64,000 nucleotides of DNA. It comes from an uncultured Oscillospiraceae bacterium (GTDB lineage: Bacteria; Bacillota; Clostridia; Oscillospirales; Acutalibacteraceae). Position numbers and translations under genes: made by a program. Shown in pieces: positions 52,941 through 62,706 of this stretch; the first letter of the stretch is position 1; the number at the start of each line of letters is the position of its first letter. The stretch covers positions 1 through 64,000 of the forward strand of contig CASFCH010000051.1 of NCBI GenBank assembly GCA_949293315.1, given 5' to 3'. The notes below the pieces were generated by a model, which did not search any database, had not been told where the DNA came from, and worked only from the letters and a program-made list of their open reading frames with translations.

Positions 52941-54248
52941 CTAACGTCCCAGCCGGCGGATCTGGCGCTGGAAATCGTCGCCCTTGTGCTCAAAATTGCG
53001 GTAGACATTGTAGCTCGACGCCGCCGGGGAGAGCAGGCAGGAGCGCCCCTTCTCCGTGATATTGGCCGCCATCTGCACGGCCTGCTCCATATCCTCCGCC
53101 TGATAGATCATCTTCCCGCAGCGCTTTTGGATCAGATTCCGCCCGATCGCACGGCCCGTATCGGGCAGGCAGACGATGTTGCGCACCGCACATCGGCACA
53201 GATAGTCTTCAAACTCCGTGTAGTCCAGGCCGCGGTCCATCCCGCCGATGATGAGCGTATCCACATCACCCAGGCCCTCCACGCCGCACTCCACCGCGCG
53301 CGGGATGGTGGCAATGGCGTCGTCATACCATTTGATCCCGGCGTACTCCCCCACAAACTGAAGGCGGTGCGGTGCGCCGCGGAAAGAGGCAACGCCCTTC
53401 AGGATCGCCGCATCGCCGATCCCGAGATCGCGCGCCGCGTGCATGGCAAACAGGATATCATAGCGGAAGTGCTCGCCGCGCAGGTAGTCGTTGCACGCGA
53501 AGAGCTCCTGTGCGAACGGATCCGCCTGCTCCTTCAGGGAGATGCGCTCGAGCCGCGCCGGGAATCGCGTGAGATCGGCCACATCCGACACATCCTGATC
53601 CCCATTAATAAGGAAAAGATTTCCCGCCCTCTGATAGCGGGCGATGTTCAGCTTGGCGCCCACATACCCGGCATAGCCGTTGTAGTGGTCCAGGTGCTCG
53701 GGGTACAGGTTGGTCAGCACGGCGATATCGGGCGAATGGCGGCAGAATTCCAGTTGGTGGGAGGACATCTCGATCACAGCGGTCATGCCGGCCGTATCGC
53801 CGAGGCACTCGAACACCGGCACGCCGATATTCCCGATCAGGCTCGATTTCACGCCCGCCGCCTGCAAGATGGCGTAGATCAGCGACGAGGTCGTCGTCTT
53901 GCCCTTGGTGCCGGTGACGCCCACCGTGCGCGCGCAGTCCGCATACTGCAGGAACAGGTCCGTCTGGCAGGTGACGAGCGTCGTCGGGGAGATCTTCACA
54001 TCCCGCACGGAGATGCCCGGGCTCTTCATGACGACATCATAGCTGTTGATGCCGTCCATATAATCCGGCCCGCAGATCAGGCGGACGTTTGGATCCTCCA
54101 CCTGCACCGGATTGGCGTCGGCCACGGTGATCTCCTGCTCCGGCAAGAATCCCCGGATAAACGCAAGCGTGGAGCGCCCCTCCCGGCCAAAGCCGAGGAT
54201 GAGCACTTTTTTTCCTTTGAAAAAATCAGCAATCTGACTGCGAGACAA
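52941..54248 (-). CDS. MurD-type ligase, probably adding L-glutamate (MurD2-like)
   Basis: A 435-residue Mur ligase. It has the N-terminal nucleotide-binding fold (KKVLILGFGREGRST), the ATP site TGTKGKTT (112-119), NLYPEHLDHY (180-189) and the C-terminal domain with APHRLQFVG. It therefore attaches an amino acid to UDP-MurNAc-L-Ala, as MurD does with D-Glu. Because it overlaps a MurL-like epimerase gene by 23 bases, it could be MurD2, which adds L-Glu that MurL then epimerises, as described in Xanthomonas. The sequence alone does not settle L- versus D-Glu. The end is sealed by a terminator. Confidence 0.85.
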   Translation of the reverse strand: MSRSQIADFFKGKKVLILGFGREGRSTLAFIRGFLPEQEITVADANPVQVEDPNVRLICGPDYMDGINSYDVVMKSPGISVRDVKISPTTLVTCQTDLFLQYADCARTVGVTGTKGKTTTSSLIYAILQAAGVKSSLIGNIGVPVFECLGDTAGMTAVIEMSSHQLEFCRHSPDIAVLTNLYPEHLDHYNGYAGYVGAKLNIARYQRAGNLFLINGDQDVSDVADLTRFPARLERISLKEQADPFAQELFACNDYLRGEHFRYDILFAMHAARDLGIGDAAILKGVASFRGAPHRLQFVGEYAGIKWYDDAIATIPRAVECGVEGLGDVDTLIIGGMDRGLDYTEFEDYLCRCAVRNIVCLPDTGRAIGRNLIQKRCGKMIYQAEDMEQAVQMAANITEKGRSCLLSPAASSYNVYRNFEHKGDDFQRQIRRLGR

Positions 54249-55629
54249 AGTCGAACATCTCCTTCACACAGGGCTCAAATGCGGGCGGGATATGATGGAT
54301 GCTGTTAAACTCCCGAAAGAGCAGCTTTTCATCAAATGTGAGCGCCGTGCCCGCGCGGTCCGCATAGCGGCGCAGCAGCAGGGGGAGCGGCCGCCCATCC
54401 CGCTCGTACTGACCGCAGGCGAGCTTGCACGCGGCGCCGACCTCCTCGCGGGTGCCGATGCACTCAAACGGCTTGACGGCGCTGAACCCGGTCAGCCCGT
54501 CAAAATAGCCGGCCAGCTCCTCCCGCTCCAGGAGGTTCTGCCCAAAGACCCGCTCCACGCGCTCCGGGGGGAGGAACGCCGACAGGATCGTATAGACAAA
54601 CAGGCACTTGGGGCAGCTGCAGCACCAGCTGTCCGTCTTACTGCCCAGGTTGCAGCTCTTAAATACATCCAGGTACTTCTCAGCATGGCCGGCAAAGTAT
54701 TTGGCGATCTGCAGCTCGTTAAACGGGCGCAGCAGGCTGAAGTAACGCACGCACCCGGTGACGTTCTTTTTCAGGTACCAGTTGAAATTCTGCTCAAACT
54801 CGAACGACTTGGAGTACTGGTGATTGACCGTGGACCCGGCCACATTCCCCTCGTTGGCGCTCGACTCGTTGGAGAGGACGATATGCTCCCGCCCGGTGAG
54901 CACGGCGCAGTATGCACACAGGAAGGCCACGATCGCCGAAAACGGCGTGTGACCGTTCAAAAATCCTCTCTTATTCAGTTCCAGCAGATTGGGGTCGATC
55001 GTGCGGCGGGTGATCACACGGCTGTCTGCGCCGTAGCCCGCCCGATCCGCGCAGCCCAGACCCGCCCCCTTGGGGTTGATAAAAAAGCAGCGGTTTTCGG
55101 CGTGCATCCCCCGGAGCAATTCCAGGCTGACGACGGAATCCTTCCCGCCGCCGACGGGGATCAGGTTGCCGCCCGCAATCACAGGTTCCTCGGGGCGTGC
55201 AGCCCGCCGCGCCGGGGCGATGATCTCAAACAGCTCCTCCTGTTCACAGGCGATCCCGTTGCGGTACATCATCTCGCCCAGCCCGCCCCAATAGAGCCTC
55301 TGCCACCAGGCGATATCGTCCGCATCCAGCGCGCCGCAGAGCACCTCCATCCGGGGGGAACAGGCGGCCTTCAGATAGCTGACGGCCTCTACCATCCCCA
55401 GCGAAAACGCCAGCTCCCGCGCCGCGGGGCAGTCCGGCTCATTGAGCAGCTTTAAATTTGCCGTCTCTATTGTGGTCTGCGGCGTAAAGGAACACAGCCC
55501 CGGGATCTCAAAGGTATAACGGAGCGTCACCGTCCCCTCCCCGCGGAGGATCTCATATTCTTGATATTGAAACACCGGATATTCCCGCCGGAACCGGTCA
55601 AAATCCGCCTGACGCTTGCCGTCGAGCAT
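54226..55629 (-). CDS. MurL-like UDP-MurNAc-L-Ala-L-Glu epimerase
   Basis: A 467-residue protein that I assign to the MurL family by its pattern: LGMVEAVSYLKAACSP (78-92), the YWGGLGEMMYRNGI stretch (113-126), the pyrophosphatase-loop-like IPVGGGKDSVVSLELL (157-172), NESSANEGN (254-262), and a cysteine cluster CCSCPKC (336-342). MurL of Xanthomonas inverts the L-Glu of UDP-MurNAc-L-Ala-L-Glu using ATP, replacing the glutamate racemase route. Pairing with a MurD-type ligase fits. The ATG at 55629 follows GGGGAGGCG; the frame opens at 55659 without support. It is 72 bases behind the HD protein. Confidence 0.78.
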   Translation of the reverse strand: MLDGKRQADFDRFRREYPVFQYQEYEILRGEGTVTLRYTFEIPGLCSFTPQTTIETANLKLLNEPDCPAARELAFSLGMVEAVSYLKAACSPRMEVLCGALDADDIAWWQRLYWGGLGEMMYRNGIACEQEELFEIIAPARRAARPEEPVIAGGNLIPVGGGKDSVVSLELLRGMHAENRCFFINPKGAGLGCADRAGYGADSRVITRRTIDPNLLELNKRGFLNGHTPFSAIVAFLCAYCAVLTGREHIVLSNESSANEGNVAGSTVNHQYSKSFEFEQNFNWYLKKNVTGCVRYFSLLRPFNELQIAKYFAGHAEKYLDVFKSCNLGSKTDSWCCSCPKCLFVYTILSAFLPPERVERVFGQNLLEREELAGYFDGLTGFSAVKPFECIGTREEVGAACKLACGQYERDGRPLPLLLRRYADRAGTALTFDEKLLFREFNSIHHIPPAFEPCVKEMFDFVSQSDC

Positions 55630-55701
55630 GGCGACGCCTCCCCGCTTGTTCTCTCGCACTTTTACAGTTTCATCGTATCACAACGGCCGCGGCCGAATTT
55701 G

Positions 55702-56292
55702 TCACTTCTGCTCGTCGAGCGTCATGGAGTAGGCGGGCAGGAACTCCCGCACAAAGATCTCCGCCTCCGGGCAGTGGAGCTCCTCCAGGATCCGGCGCGT
55801 GGAGCGACCCGCCTGCACAAATTCCGTGTTGCCGGCCTTTTCCTCCTCGATGCACTTGATCAGCGCACAGAGCTTGTCCGCCGCCCTGACCAGGGTTCGC
55901 AATTCCGTATCGCCCTCCTGCGCATCCTCCCCGCGCAGGATCTGCCGGAAATCTTCCTGCAGGTAGTCCGGCAGCTTGTCCAGCAGCGTCTCCTGCGCCT
56001 TTTCCTCCACGCGGCGGTAGGCGTTCTTCATCTCCGGGTCGTGGTATTTGACCGGTGTGGGCATATCGCCGGTGAGGATCTCCGGCGCATCGTGATAAAG
56101 CCCCAGCAGCGCCGCGCGCTCCGCATTGTAGTGCTTGCCCAGCTTGCGGTTGCCGATCAGCGCGAGCGCATGGGCGATCACCGCCGTCTCGTGCGAGTGA
56201 TCGGCCAGATTCTCCGGATGCGTGTTGCGCATCAGCGCCCAGCGCGTAATATATTTCATGCGCCCCATCAGGGCAAAAAAGGAATGATTCAT
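55702..56292 (-). CDS. HD domain phosphohydrolase, YfbR-like 5'-deoxynucleotidase
   Basis: A 196-residue HD-superfamily protein. The opening MNHSFFALMGRMKYITRWALMRNTHPENLADHSHETAVIAHALAL and LYHDAPEILTGDMPTPVKYHDPEMK match YfbR-type nucleotidases, with the metal ligands H...HD...D. The substrate in the family is a deoxynucleoside 5'-monophosphate. The C-terminal part has a charged helix pair. GGGAGAGA precedes the ATG at 56292. It lies 16 bases after the DUF815 ATPase gene. The open frame extends upstream to 56481 in sequence that belongs to that ATPase gene. Confidence 0.85.
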   Translation of the reverse strand: MNHSFFALMGRMKYITRWALMRNTHPENLADHSHETAVIAHALALIGNRKLGKHYNAERAALLGLYHDAPEILTGDMPTPVKYHDPEMKNAYRRVEEKAQETLLDKLPDYLQEDFRQILRGEDAQEGDTELRTLVRAADKLCALIKCIEEEKAGNTEFVQAGRSTRRILEELHCPEAEIFVREFLPAYSMTLDEQK

Positions 56293-56308
56293 GGTTCTCT
56301 CCCAATTT

Positions 56309-57520
56309 TCAGTCCACACCCAGGCCCAGCTTGATCCGTGCCTCCAGGTGGTCGATATACTGGCGCGCCGTGCGCGGGCTCCGCCCCCCGCGGCTGAGGG
56401 CCCAGCGCTCCGCCCCCGCGTGCAGCTCCTCCGCACTGACGGGCAGCTTGCGGTCTGCCGCGATGCCGTCGAGGATGTCATAGTACTGCTGCCGCCCGGG
56501 GTTGATAAAGGTCACCATCAGACCGAACCGGTCGGCAAGGGAGAGCTGCTCCTGCATCGTGTCGCGCCGGTGGAGCTCATCGCCCTCGCGGTCGGAAAAT
56601 TTTTCCCGAACCAGATGGCGCAGGTTGCTCGTGGCGTAGATGAGCATGTTGTCCCGCCGGGCGGCCAGTCCGCCCTCGAGCGCCGCCTTGAGCTGGGCGT
56701 AGCCGCTGTCATTGGTGGAAAAGGAGAGATCGTCGATAAAGATGATAAACTTCAGCGCCGTCCCGCGCAGCTTTTCCACCACCTTGGGGAACTCCGCAAT
56801 CGCGCTCTTGGGCATTTCGATCATGCGCAGGCCCTCGGGCGCATAGCGGTTGAGGATCGCGTGCACGGTGGACGATTTCCCCGTCCCGCGGTCGCCGTAG
56901 AGCAGCACGTTGTTCGCGGGCAGCCCTTTCATGAACGCCTGCGTATTTTCCAGCACGCGCCGGCGCGGCTCCTCATACGTCTTCAGATCATCGAGCGTGA
57001 TCTCGTTGGTGTGCGTCACGGGGACCAGATCGCCGTCCCGCCACAGGAACGCCTTGTTCCGCGCGAACAGCCCGCAGCCGTTTTTGCGGTGGAATGCTGC
57101 GAGTGCCTCCACCTTGCCGCCCCAGCGCGCATCTTCCAGCGGCCGGAGCCCCCGCCCCGCCGCGGGGAAGGGGATCTCCGCCGGCAGTCCGGCGTCCGCC
57201 GGGGTGAGCGCACAGAGCTTTTCGAGAATTTCCAGATCGTGCTCCGCAGCGCGCATAAGCATCCGATCGACCTCGTCACGGCAGGACGCCTCCCGGGCAA
57301 AAAGGTTATCGCTGTACAGGACCCGGCTGCTGAAATATCCCCTCAGGTCATCGGCAAACCCGGCCTCCGCCAGCTCGCGGAAAAACGCGGCGTAGGCGCA
57401 CCGTTTTTCCGCCTCTCCCTGCGCGCGGAAGAGCTCCGTCAGCTTTCCGACGGCGGGGATCTCACGCTCCGTATAAATCATCAGCGAGCACAGCCCGCCG
57501 TACCAATCCGTTTTTTCCAC
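56309..57520 (-). CDS. DUF815 family AAA ATPase
   Basis: A 403-residue P-loop ATPase of the DUF815 family. NNVLLYGDRGTGKSSTVHAIL carries Walker A, FIIFIDDLSFSTND carries Walker B, and YATSNLRHLVREKFSDREGDELH contains the sensor/arginine segment typical of the group. The N-terminal 150 residues are helical and variable. The function is not known; members resemble DnaA/DnaC-like AAA proteins. The start is taken as the GTG at 57520, with AAAGGT nine bases upstream; the frame opens at 57565. It heads a gene string with the HD protein, MurL- and MurD-like genes. Confidence 0.85.
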   Translation of the reverse strand: MEKTDWYGGLCSLMIYTEREIPAVGKLTELFRAQGEAEKRCAYAAFFRELAEAGFADDLRGYFSSRVLYSDNLFAREASCRDEVDRMLMRAAEHDLEILEKLCALTPADAGLPAEIPFPAAGRGLRPLEDARWGGKVEALAAFHRKNGCGLFARNKAFLWRDGDLVPVTHTNEITLDDLKTYEEPRRRVLENTQAFMKGLPANNVLLYGDRGTGKSSTVHAILNRYAPEGLRMIEMPKSAIAEFPKVVEKLRGTALKFIIFIDDLSFSTNDSGYAQLKAALEGGLAARRDNMLIYATSNLRHLVREKFSDREGDELHRRDTMQEQLSLADRFGLMVTFINPGRQQYYDILDGIAADRKLPVSAEELHAGAERWALSRGGRSPRTARQYIDHLEARIKLGLGVD

Positions 57521-57705
57521 TGTAACCAGACCTTTCCTCCGCCCCAAAAGGCAATAAATAACCAATGTAGGATTATAGCACTTTTTTGCCGTTTTGTCAT
57601 TATGGGCTGATACATTTTATCCCCCGGCGGAGAAAAACCTATTTCGCGCACAAAATCCCCCGGTCCGCCCGCGGTAATTTTGACATTCTTTTCTCGCGAA
57701 AATCC

Positions 57706-57733
57706 TTGACGCGCGCCCCGCCCGTGGTATAAT
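57706..57733 (+). promoter_or_regulatory. Promoter of the ilv operon
   Basis: TTGACG (57706-57711), 16 bases, perfect TATAAT (57728-57733), about 100 bases before the ilvB start. Confidence 0.75.
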
Positions 57734-57782
57734 GATAAGTAAACAATCAATAGAGTTCCCGGCAAATCAAGCCGCGTACTTG

Positions 57783-57804
57783 GCGCTTTTTCCCAAAAAA
57801 GCGC
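57783..57804 (+). promoter_or_regulatory. Leader hairpin upstream of ilvB
   Basis: GCGCTTTTT and AAAAAGCGC pair with loop CCCA in the untranslated leader, about 30 bases before the start. It may be a regulatory or stabilising hairpin; there is no T-box-like conserved motif and no branched-chain-rich leader peptide. Confidence 0.4.
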
Positions 57805-57836
57805 ATTTAAATCTGAAATGGAAAGGGATGAGGGGT

Positions 57837-59468
57837 GTGAACGGAGCTCAGGCAATGGTCCGCTGTTTAAAGGAGGAGAACGTCAAGGTACTCTTCGGCT
57901 ATCCGGGCGCCGCGATCTGCCCGTTTTACGATGAGCTGCTCCAGGAGGAATCCATGCGCCACATTCTGGTGCGTCAGGAGCAGAACGCCGGCCATGCGGC
58001 CAGCGGCTACGCCCGCGCGAGCGGGGAGGTCGGCGTGTGCGTGGTGACCTCCGGCCCCGGCGCGACCAACCTCATCACTGCAATCGCCTCCGCGTATCAG
58101 GACTCGATCCCGATCGTCGCCATCACCGGCCAGGTCCGCCGCGATCTGCTCGGGCGCGACGTGTTCCAGGAGGCGGACATCACCGGCGCCGTCACACCGT
58201 TTATCAAGCACAGCTACCTGGTCACCAGCGCGGATGATCTGCCGCGCATTTTCAAGGAGGCCTTTTACATCGCCGCCAGCGGCCGGCCCGGCCCCGTCCT
58301 GATCGACGTGCCCGTGGACGTGCAGCAGGAGGCGCTTAAAAAGGAGTTCGAATACCCCAGAGCGCCGCGCATTATGGGGTACAAGCCGCGTATTCAGCCC
58401 AACATTCTCCAGATCAAGCGGGCGCTCGCCCTATTGAAGACGGCACGCTCCCCGCTGATCATCGCGGGCGGCGGCGTCCTGGGGGCGCGGGCGGAACGGG
58501 AGCTGCGCACCTTCGCGGAGCGGGCCAACATCCCCGTGACCGCCACCATGATGGGGATCGGCGTGCTGCCGTTTGACCATCCGCTCTATCTGGGCATGCT
58601 CGGCATGTACGGCCTGCGGTGCGCCAACACCGCCGTCAAGCGGGCGGACGTGATTCTGGTCATCGGCGCCCGCGTGGGGGACCGCGCCATCGCGGATCCG
58701 GAGCGCACCTCCGAGCGGTCCAAGATTATCCATATCGACGTGGACCCCGCGGAGATCGGTAAAAATCTGAACACCTTCATCCCGATCGTGGCACAGGCGC
58801 GTCCCGCGCTGGAGGCGCTGCTGGAACGGCTGGACTTCCGCTGCCCCGACGATTGGGCGCAAAAGGCCGCCGCGCTGCGCGCCGAGTGCGAGGAAAATAC
58901 GGCCTACTGCCCGATGGAGCATTCCGTGGAGCCGCGCCGGTTTATCCGCACGCTCTCCGACGCGATGAAGGAGAAGGATATCATGGTCGCGGATGTCGGG
59001 CAGAATCAGATCTGGGCCTCCAACAATTATAAGCTGCGCAGCGGCATGTTCATCACTTCCGGCGGCATGGGCACGATGGGGTATTCCCTCCCCGCCGCGA
59101 TGGGGGCCAAGCTCGCCAAACCGCGGCGCACCGTGGTCGCCGTGATGGGCGACGGCGCCATCCAGATGTCCATGATGGAGCTGGCCACCCTCATGCAGGA
59201 CGGCATTGATGTCAAGATCATCGTCATGCGCAACTGCCGCCTGGGCATGGTGCGCGAGCTGCAGGACAAGCAGTACGGCGGGCGCGAGACCGCGGTGGAC
59301 CTCAACGGCAGCCCGGACTTTATCGCGCTGGCCGCGGCGTACGGGATCCCCGGTGCGGATGTCCGCACGGATGAAGACGTCCCTGCGGCGATCGAGCAGA
59401 TGCTCGCCTCTCGCGGGCCGTTCCTGATGCAGGTGCACGTGGATCCGTCGCAGAGCTCCTACAACTGA
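57837..59468 (+). CDS. ilvB: Acetolactate synthase, large catalytic subunit
   Basis: A 543-residue thiamine-diphosphate enzyme, first common step in valine, leucine and isoleucine synthesis. NGAQAMVRCLKEENVKVLFGYPGAA and RQEQNAGHAASGYARASG hold the catalytic Glu, the FAD-binding middle domain follows, and MGDGAIQMSMMELATLMQDGIDVKIIVMRN is the ThDP/Mg site. I favour the GTG at 57837, nine bases after AAAGGG, since the family starts with (M)NGAQA; the ATG at 57828 is in frame but almost touches that site. It lies upstream of the small subunit gene by 22 bases. Confidence 0.95.
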   Translation: MNGAQAMVRCLKEENVKVLFGYPGAAICPFYDELLQEESMRHILVRQEQNAGHAASGYARASGEVGVCVVTSGPGATNLITAIASAYQDSIPIVAITGQVRRDLLGRDVFQEADITGAVTPFIKHSYLVTSADDLPRIFKEAFYIAASGRPGPVLIDVPVDVQQEALKKEFEYPRAPRIMGYKPRIQPNILQIKRALALLKTARSPLIIAGGGVLGARAERELRTFAERANIPVTATMMGIGVLPFDHPLYLGMLGMYGLRCANTAVKRADVILVIGARVGDRAIADPERTSERSKIIHIDVDPAEIGKNLNTFIPIVAQARPALEALLERLDFRCPDDWAQKAAALRAECEENTAYCPMEHSVEPRRFIRTLSDAMKEKDIMVADVGQNQIWASNNYKLRSGMFITSGGMGTMGYSLPAAMGAKLAKPRRTVVAVMGDGAIQMSMMELATLMQDGIDVKIIVMRNCRLGMVRELQDKQYGGRETAVDLNGSPDFIALAAAYGIPGADVRTDEDVPAAIEQMLASRGPFLMQVHVDPSQSSYN

Positions 59469-59490
59469 CCGCAAAAGGAGGAACGATAAA

Positions 59491-60006
59491 ATGAGAAGAA
59501 CTTTGAGCGTACTTGTTGAAAACAGCCCCGGCGTCCTCTCCAAGGTGACCGGCCTTTTCTCCCGCCGCGGCTTCAATATTCACTCTCTCGCCGTCGGCCC
59601 TACAAACGATCCGGCCATCTCCCGCATCACGATCGTGGTCAACGGGGACGAGTATCTGGTCGAGCAGCTGGAAAAGCAGCTGAATAAGCTGATCCCCGTC
59701 ATTAAGGTCAAGGTTTTGGAGGAGGGCTGTTATATCAGCCGCGCGCTGACGCTCGTCAAGGTCTCCGCGGATGCGAAAAACCGCCATGAGCTGATGAAGA
59801 TCGCCGAGCTCATGGGCGCAAAGATCGTGGACGTGTCCAAGTCCTCCCTGACGCTGGAGTTTACGGATACGGACTCGCGTAAGGCGACATTTATCGAGAT
59901 GCTGCGCCCCTATGGGATCCGCGAACTCGTCCAGACGGGGCAGATCGCCATCGAAGTCGGCCCCGACTCCTCCCTCCGCCCCAAAGCGGATAAGGAATCC
60001 ATTTGA
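59491..60006 (+). CDS. ilvN: Acetolactate synthase, small regulatory subunit
   Basis: A 171-residue regulatory subunit with an N-terminal ACT domain (RRTLSVLVENSPGVLSKVTGLFSRRGFNIHSLAVGPT) that binds valine for feedback inhibition, and a second ACT-like domain from about residue 80. The length is normal for the longer IlvH/IlvN type. It regulates and activates the IlvB subunit. AGGAGG lies ten bases upstream of the ATG. A 101-base gap leads to ilvC. Confidence 0.95.
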   Translation: MRRTLSVLVENSPGVLSKVTGLFSRRGFNIHSLAVGPTNDPAISRITIVVNGDEYLVEQLEKQLNKLIPVIKVKVLEEGCYISRALTLVKVSADAKNRHELMKIAELMGAKIVDVSKSSLTLEFTDTDSRKATFIEMLRPYGIRELVQTGQIAIEVGPDSSLRPKADKESI

Positions 60007-60101
60007 TTTCATCCGGGCAGCCGGATTGAGATAGCGCGGCTTTCCGCGCACAGGTTTAATTTCAACACAGGCCCACCGGACTTGTGAAAAACAGGAGGTA
60101 A

Positions 60102-61124
<1,023 letters not shown>

Positions 61125-61142
61125 TTCGCTTTCAAAATCCGA

Positions 61143-61173
61143 CAGGCTCCGGGGTTCCCGGAGCCTGTTTTTT
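61143..61173 (+). terminator. Hairpin terminator of the ilv operon
   Basis: CAGGCTCCGGG (61143-61153) pairs with CCCGGAGCCTG (61157-61167), loop GTT, followed by TTTTTT. Confidence 0.9.
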
Positions 61174-61426
61174 ACAGGCCGCCATCTGTTCTGTCCGCCG
61201 TGCGTCCTGTTGGCAAATACTATCAAAATCGGGTGTATAAAACCGGTAAAAATATTAAAATTCCTATTTTTCTATTGACAAAACGGGCGGAATGATGTAC
61301 CTTAATATTTGTAATTCCCCCTGTGCCGCAGGGTCCTTTTCCAAGCCCCTACATAGCGGTGCTGCAGCGGGAAATTTGAATCGGATCCCCTCATGGGGAA
61401 CAATTTGAAAGGGGTAAGGAACCACT
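61174..61426 (+). promoter_or_regulatory. Leader and promoter of the second lipoprotein gene
   Basis: Contains TTGACA followed by 17 bases and TACCTT (61275-61303 approximately), a good -35 and weak -10. A leader of about 120 bases follows, with AAAGGGG near the ATG. No gene is visible. Confidence 0.5.
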
Positions 61427-62275
61427 ATGAAGAAAAAGATTGCAAAACTGCTTGCGCTTGGCATGTCCATCGCGCTGGTGTTCTCGCTCGCGGCGTGCGG
61501 CGGCACGGATGAGCCCACCACCACCGAGGATACCACCCCGGCGGCGTTTGTTGTCGATGAGGGCGAGCCGGCTTCCGGCGATGCTTCCACGCCGTCCGAG
61601 TCCGCCAGTGCTGCTGATCCGTCTGAGTCCGCCGATGCAGGCAACGATGGCCAGGGCGGCGGTCAGCAAACGCCTGCTGACACCGGCGTCAAGGCTCCGA
61701 CCAATGTTGATGAAGCTATTTCCCTGTATAACAGTGCTGTTTCTAAAGCCGGCTTCACCAAGGCGAACGTTCAGCGTACATGGGGCGGATCTGATACCAC
61801 TCTTGGCGATTTGAATGGTCCCACTCTTGGAAATGGTGGTGTTGCGGAGGAATTCAACAAGCCTGAGACATTTAATGTTAAGCCGGCTTCCTTGAATGCT
61901 TCTGACGTTTCAAGTGTCAAGCCTGGTACCTCTGGCAATTCTATTACAATTGAATTTAAACTGAAAAACGCTACGGTTGATGCTTCTGCTGCTTACGGTG
62001 CGAAAGGTTATCCTTATTTCATCACGTATAATGATGCCGGTCATTTAATTCAATCGATCGGAAAGGCTAAGTTCAATCTGGATATTACGCTTCAGAAGGA
62101 TGGGGCGTCCTTTGCACTGGAAAACGGCATAATCAATGTAACCATTGATAAAACTTCTGGTAAAGCAACGGCACTGACCTTTACGTTTGGAGAAACCGTT
62201 AAGGGTAAGGCTAAGGCTTTAGGCCTTCCCGTCGATGCTACTATTTGGGGCACAGGTTCAGTCACATTTGCCTGA
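61427..62275 (+). CDS. Lipoprotein of unknown function, paralogue of the 26415 gene
   Basis: A 282-residue exported lipoprotein: signal peptide with LAAC lipobox (Cys near residue 24), a Ser/Glu/Asp/Pro-rich linker to about residue 90, and a C-terminal domain (about 95-282) with many short beta strands. It shares the signal sequence style, linker type and the GNSITIEFKLKNATVDASAAYGAKGY core with the protein at 26415. I know no function. Codons change along the gene: GC-rich for the first third, then T-ending codons (GCT, GGT, GTT), as in a highly expressed or recently acquired domain. It is monocistronic. Confidence 0.75.
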   Translation: MKKKIAKLLALGMSIALVFSLAACGGTDEPTTTEDTTPAAFVVDEGEPASGDASTPSESASAADPSESADAGNDGQGGGQQTPADTGVKAPTNVDEAISLYNSAVSKAGFTKANVQRTWGGSDTTLGDLNGPTLGNGGVAEEFNKPETFNVKPASLNASDVSSVKPGTSGNSITIEFKLKNATVDASAAYGAKGYPYFITYNDAGHLIQSIGKAKFNLDITLQKDGASFALENGIINVTIDKTSGKATALTFTFGETVKGKAKALGLPVDATIWGTGSVTFA

Positions 62276-62304
62276 TTTTCCTACCAAAAACACCATGGGA
62301 TAAC

Positions 62305-62336
62305 AAAAAGGGTCGCCCTCAAGCGACCCTTTTTTA
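62305..62336 (+). terminator. Hairpin terminator after the second lipoprotein gene
   Basis: AAAGGGTCGC and GCGACCCTTT form a stem with loop CCTCAA, followed by TTTTATA. Confidence 0.85.
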
Positions 62337-62706
62337 TACGTATTAAAAACTCATAAAAGCACTCAGGCCCTGCATCATCTGCAGGGCCTGAAACTATTTA
62401 CGAAAATTTTACTAAGAGGCCGAAGAAAAGCAAGGGACTTTCGAAAACTCCGTCCAGTATTTCCGGACACTGTGGGCAGCCGTTCCCTCTCAGGTTTCCA
62501 GAACTCGAGCTTGTTTGTAACAGACAACTATCCTGTACAGAATAATTCCCCTGTTTGGAGGCCGTCATGGAACAGATCACTGAGTAGGAAGGCGGGAGGG
62601 CTGAATCGAACCTATAATCTGTTTTCTGACTTCTCGGCAGCATTCGAGCCGGGCGACGATGCCGTCCGGCCTTTTTACGCTTTTCTATCCATCCCGCCAT
62701 TCGAGT
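62337..62706. other. Non-coding region with a perfect hairpin
   Basis: No gene is visible in about 370 bases. TCAGGCCCTGCA (62363-62374) pairs perfectly with TGCAGGGCCTGA (62380-62391) and is followed on the minus strand by GTGCTTTTATGAG, so it may end the convergent DUF885 transcript. Short open frames in the rest lack ribosome sites. Confidence 0.6.

Noticed and set aside
57732..57836. Leader peptide or T-box upstream of ilvB
   Set aside because: The possible leader peptide has no run of Leu, Ile or Val codons, and I see no T-box sequence; only a short hairpin is supported.
62596..62640. tRNA-like T-loop (GGTTCGATTC on the minus strand)
   Set aside because: The flanking bases do not pair as a T stem, and no anticodon or acceptor stem can be built around it.
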